Positions 20,626 through 21,446 of a stretch of DNA of 21,446 bases are shown one piece after another (the first letter of the stretch is position 1; each line of letters begins with the position of its first letter). Made by a program: the position numbers and the translations under genes. The notes beneath the pieces were generated by a model, which saw only the letters and a program-made list of their open reading frames with translations, was not told the origin of the DNA and made no database searches. This DNA is from Apostichopus leukothele. Its lineage: Eukaryota; Echinodermata; Holothuroidea; Aspidochirotida; Stichopodidae. The stretch spans positions 1-21,446 of the forward strand of contig JAAAKB020129724.1 of assembly GCA_010014835.2 (NCBI GenBank). The letters run 5' to 3'.

Positions 20626-21446
20626 TGTATCAGACTATTCTGGATACAGCACTAGGTGTGACTCATATTATAACCAATGAGAAAATCAATTTTACATATT
20701 CTTTGTTGTGATGGTGATAGTGCAATTAGTATTTTCCTATTAAAACTTGATCACAAAAAAGATCTTTACTATCCATTTGTTGTCTGTGAAGTATTTCTTG
20801 GAAGGTACAGCAGACATACACATTTATGACCTGGATCAATGGTGAATATACTATTCATACAGTTTTAATAAAAAACAAAATTCATAGATGCCCAGATGCC
20901 ATATGAATGGATGCTTGGCAAGGATTCTGCTGAATAACTTCAAAGGCAAGCCAATTGCTTTGTTCATAAGTCTGTTGTCATTGGCTTGCATAACAATGGC
21001 ACCTGGCAAAATGCCAAGTGTCGATCGTTGTATCTTGCAAAGACAGAACTTTTGTAAACTATGTGTCAAGACCAAAATATGTTTATGAAAACGCAAACAG
21101 TAACCAAAATTGATAATACAAACAAAACAATGATCTGAAAATACAAACACTTTCATTTCTTTGGTTATGAAGTCTAGTCATGACATTGTACAATTTGTGA
21201 TATGGTGGTTGCTACCAAAACTTGCCACTGAAACAGTGTGTTGTACAAATGTAGTGGAGCAAAACCTTATCCAGCCCTCAACTGACACTGCCATATGCCC
21301 CTGCTTCCAGGGGCATCAAAAGCCAGGTCTGCCCCTACCCCCCCCCCCCAGAATTATTTAAACCCTGGGGCCCTTTTTAAAAATTTTTAAAAATTCTTTT
21401 TTATTTCATGGATTGCTTAAGAGTTTTTTTGTTGGTTTTTAAAATT
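20626..21446. other. No recognisable gene; small hairpin and poly-C near the end
   Basis: atgcccctg (21295-21303) and caggggcat (21308-21316) form a perfect 9-bp stem with a 4-base loop, followed by a C-run at about 21341-21350. The open frames on both strands near 20851-21156 show no domain and no supporting splice sites. Confidence 0.5.

Noticed and set aside
20851-21156. 101-codon minus-strand open frame
   Set aside because: No recognisable domain or splice context, and the opposite strand is also open over much of it.
1-21446. CRISPR arrays, operons, bacterial-type promoters, rRNA or complete tRNA genes
   Set aside because: None are present; spliced genes and the repeat content show eukaryotic nuclear DNA, and the only tRNA-like boxes belong to a SINE.

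Overview
The window looks like nuclear DNA from an invertebrate animal. It is AT-rich, genes are split into exons with GT-AG introns, coding density is low, and there are many short dispersed and tandem repeats. The frequent TAGGCCTA words, the one-repeat-per-exon LRR gene and the tyrosine-recombinase gene family would fit an echinoderm or another marine deuterostome, but no single feature fixes the taxon.

Two protein genes can be supported, both on the minus strand. The main one (16336 down to 10251) can be assembled into four exons with matching phases. They encode a predicted 955-residue protein: acidic low-complexity N-terminus, basic nuclear-localisation stretch, two C2H2-type zinc fingers, a Crypton-like tyrosine-recombinase fold keeping Arg, Arg, His and the nucleophile Tyr, an acidic linker, and a SANT/Myb-like C-terminal module. 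It appears intact. The second is an internal piece of a leucine-rich-repeat gene. Three exons (7255-7184, 3991-3920, 3450-3373) each encode one LRR, and all junctions split the same Leu/Ile/Met codon at phase 2, as in LGR/relaxin-type receptor and Slit-type genes. Its N-terminal and C-terminal exons are not visible.

Layout: 1-3372 is gene-free, with a foldback repeat near 850-970, G-rich tracts and a hairpin at 3124-3161. 3373-7255 holds the LRR exons and two long introns with direct repeats. 7256-9927 is gene-free with direct repeats and an ACATGT microsatellite. 9928-10292 is a 125-bp tandem repeat made from the last codons and 3'UTR of the recombinase-like gene. 10251-16336 is that gene. 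16560-17040 is a repeat cluster: inverted repeats, a CA microsatellite, a GC hairpin and a 63-bp tandem repeat. 17494-17670 is a 36-bp tandem repeat with an open frame. 17730-21446 has no recognisable gene but carries a tRNA-derived SINE near 20460-20625.

The two genes have no obvious functional link. Because the first visible LRR exon needs an upstream partner exon and none is seen in the 14 kb to its right, the recombinase-like gene may lie inside an intron of the LRR gene, in the same orientation. All exon calls were made by eye from splice sites, phase and family resemblance recalled from memory; none has been checked against transcripts or databases.
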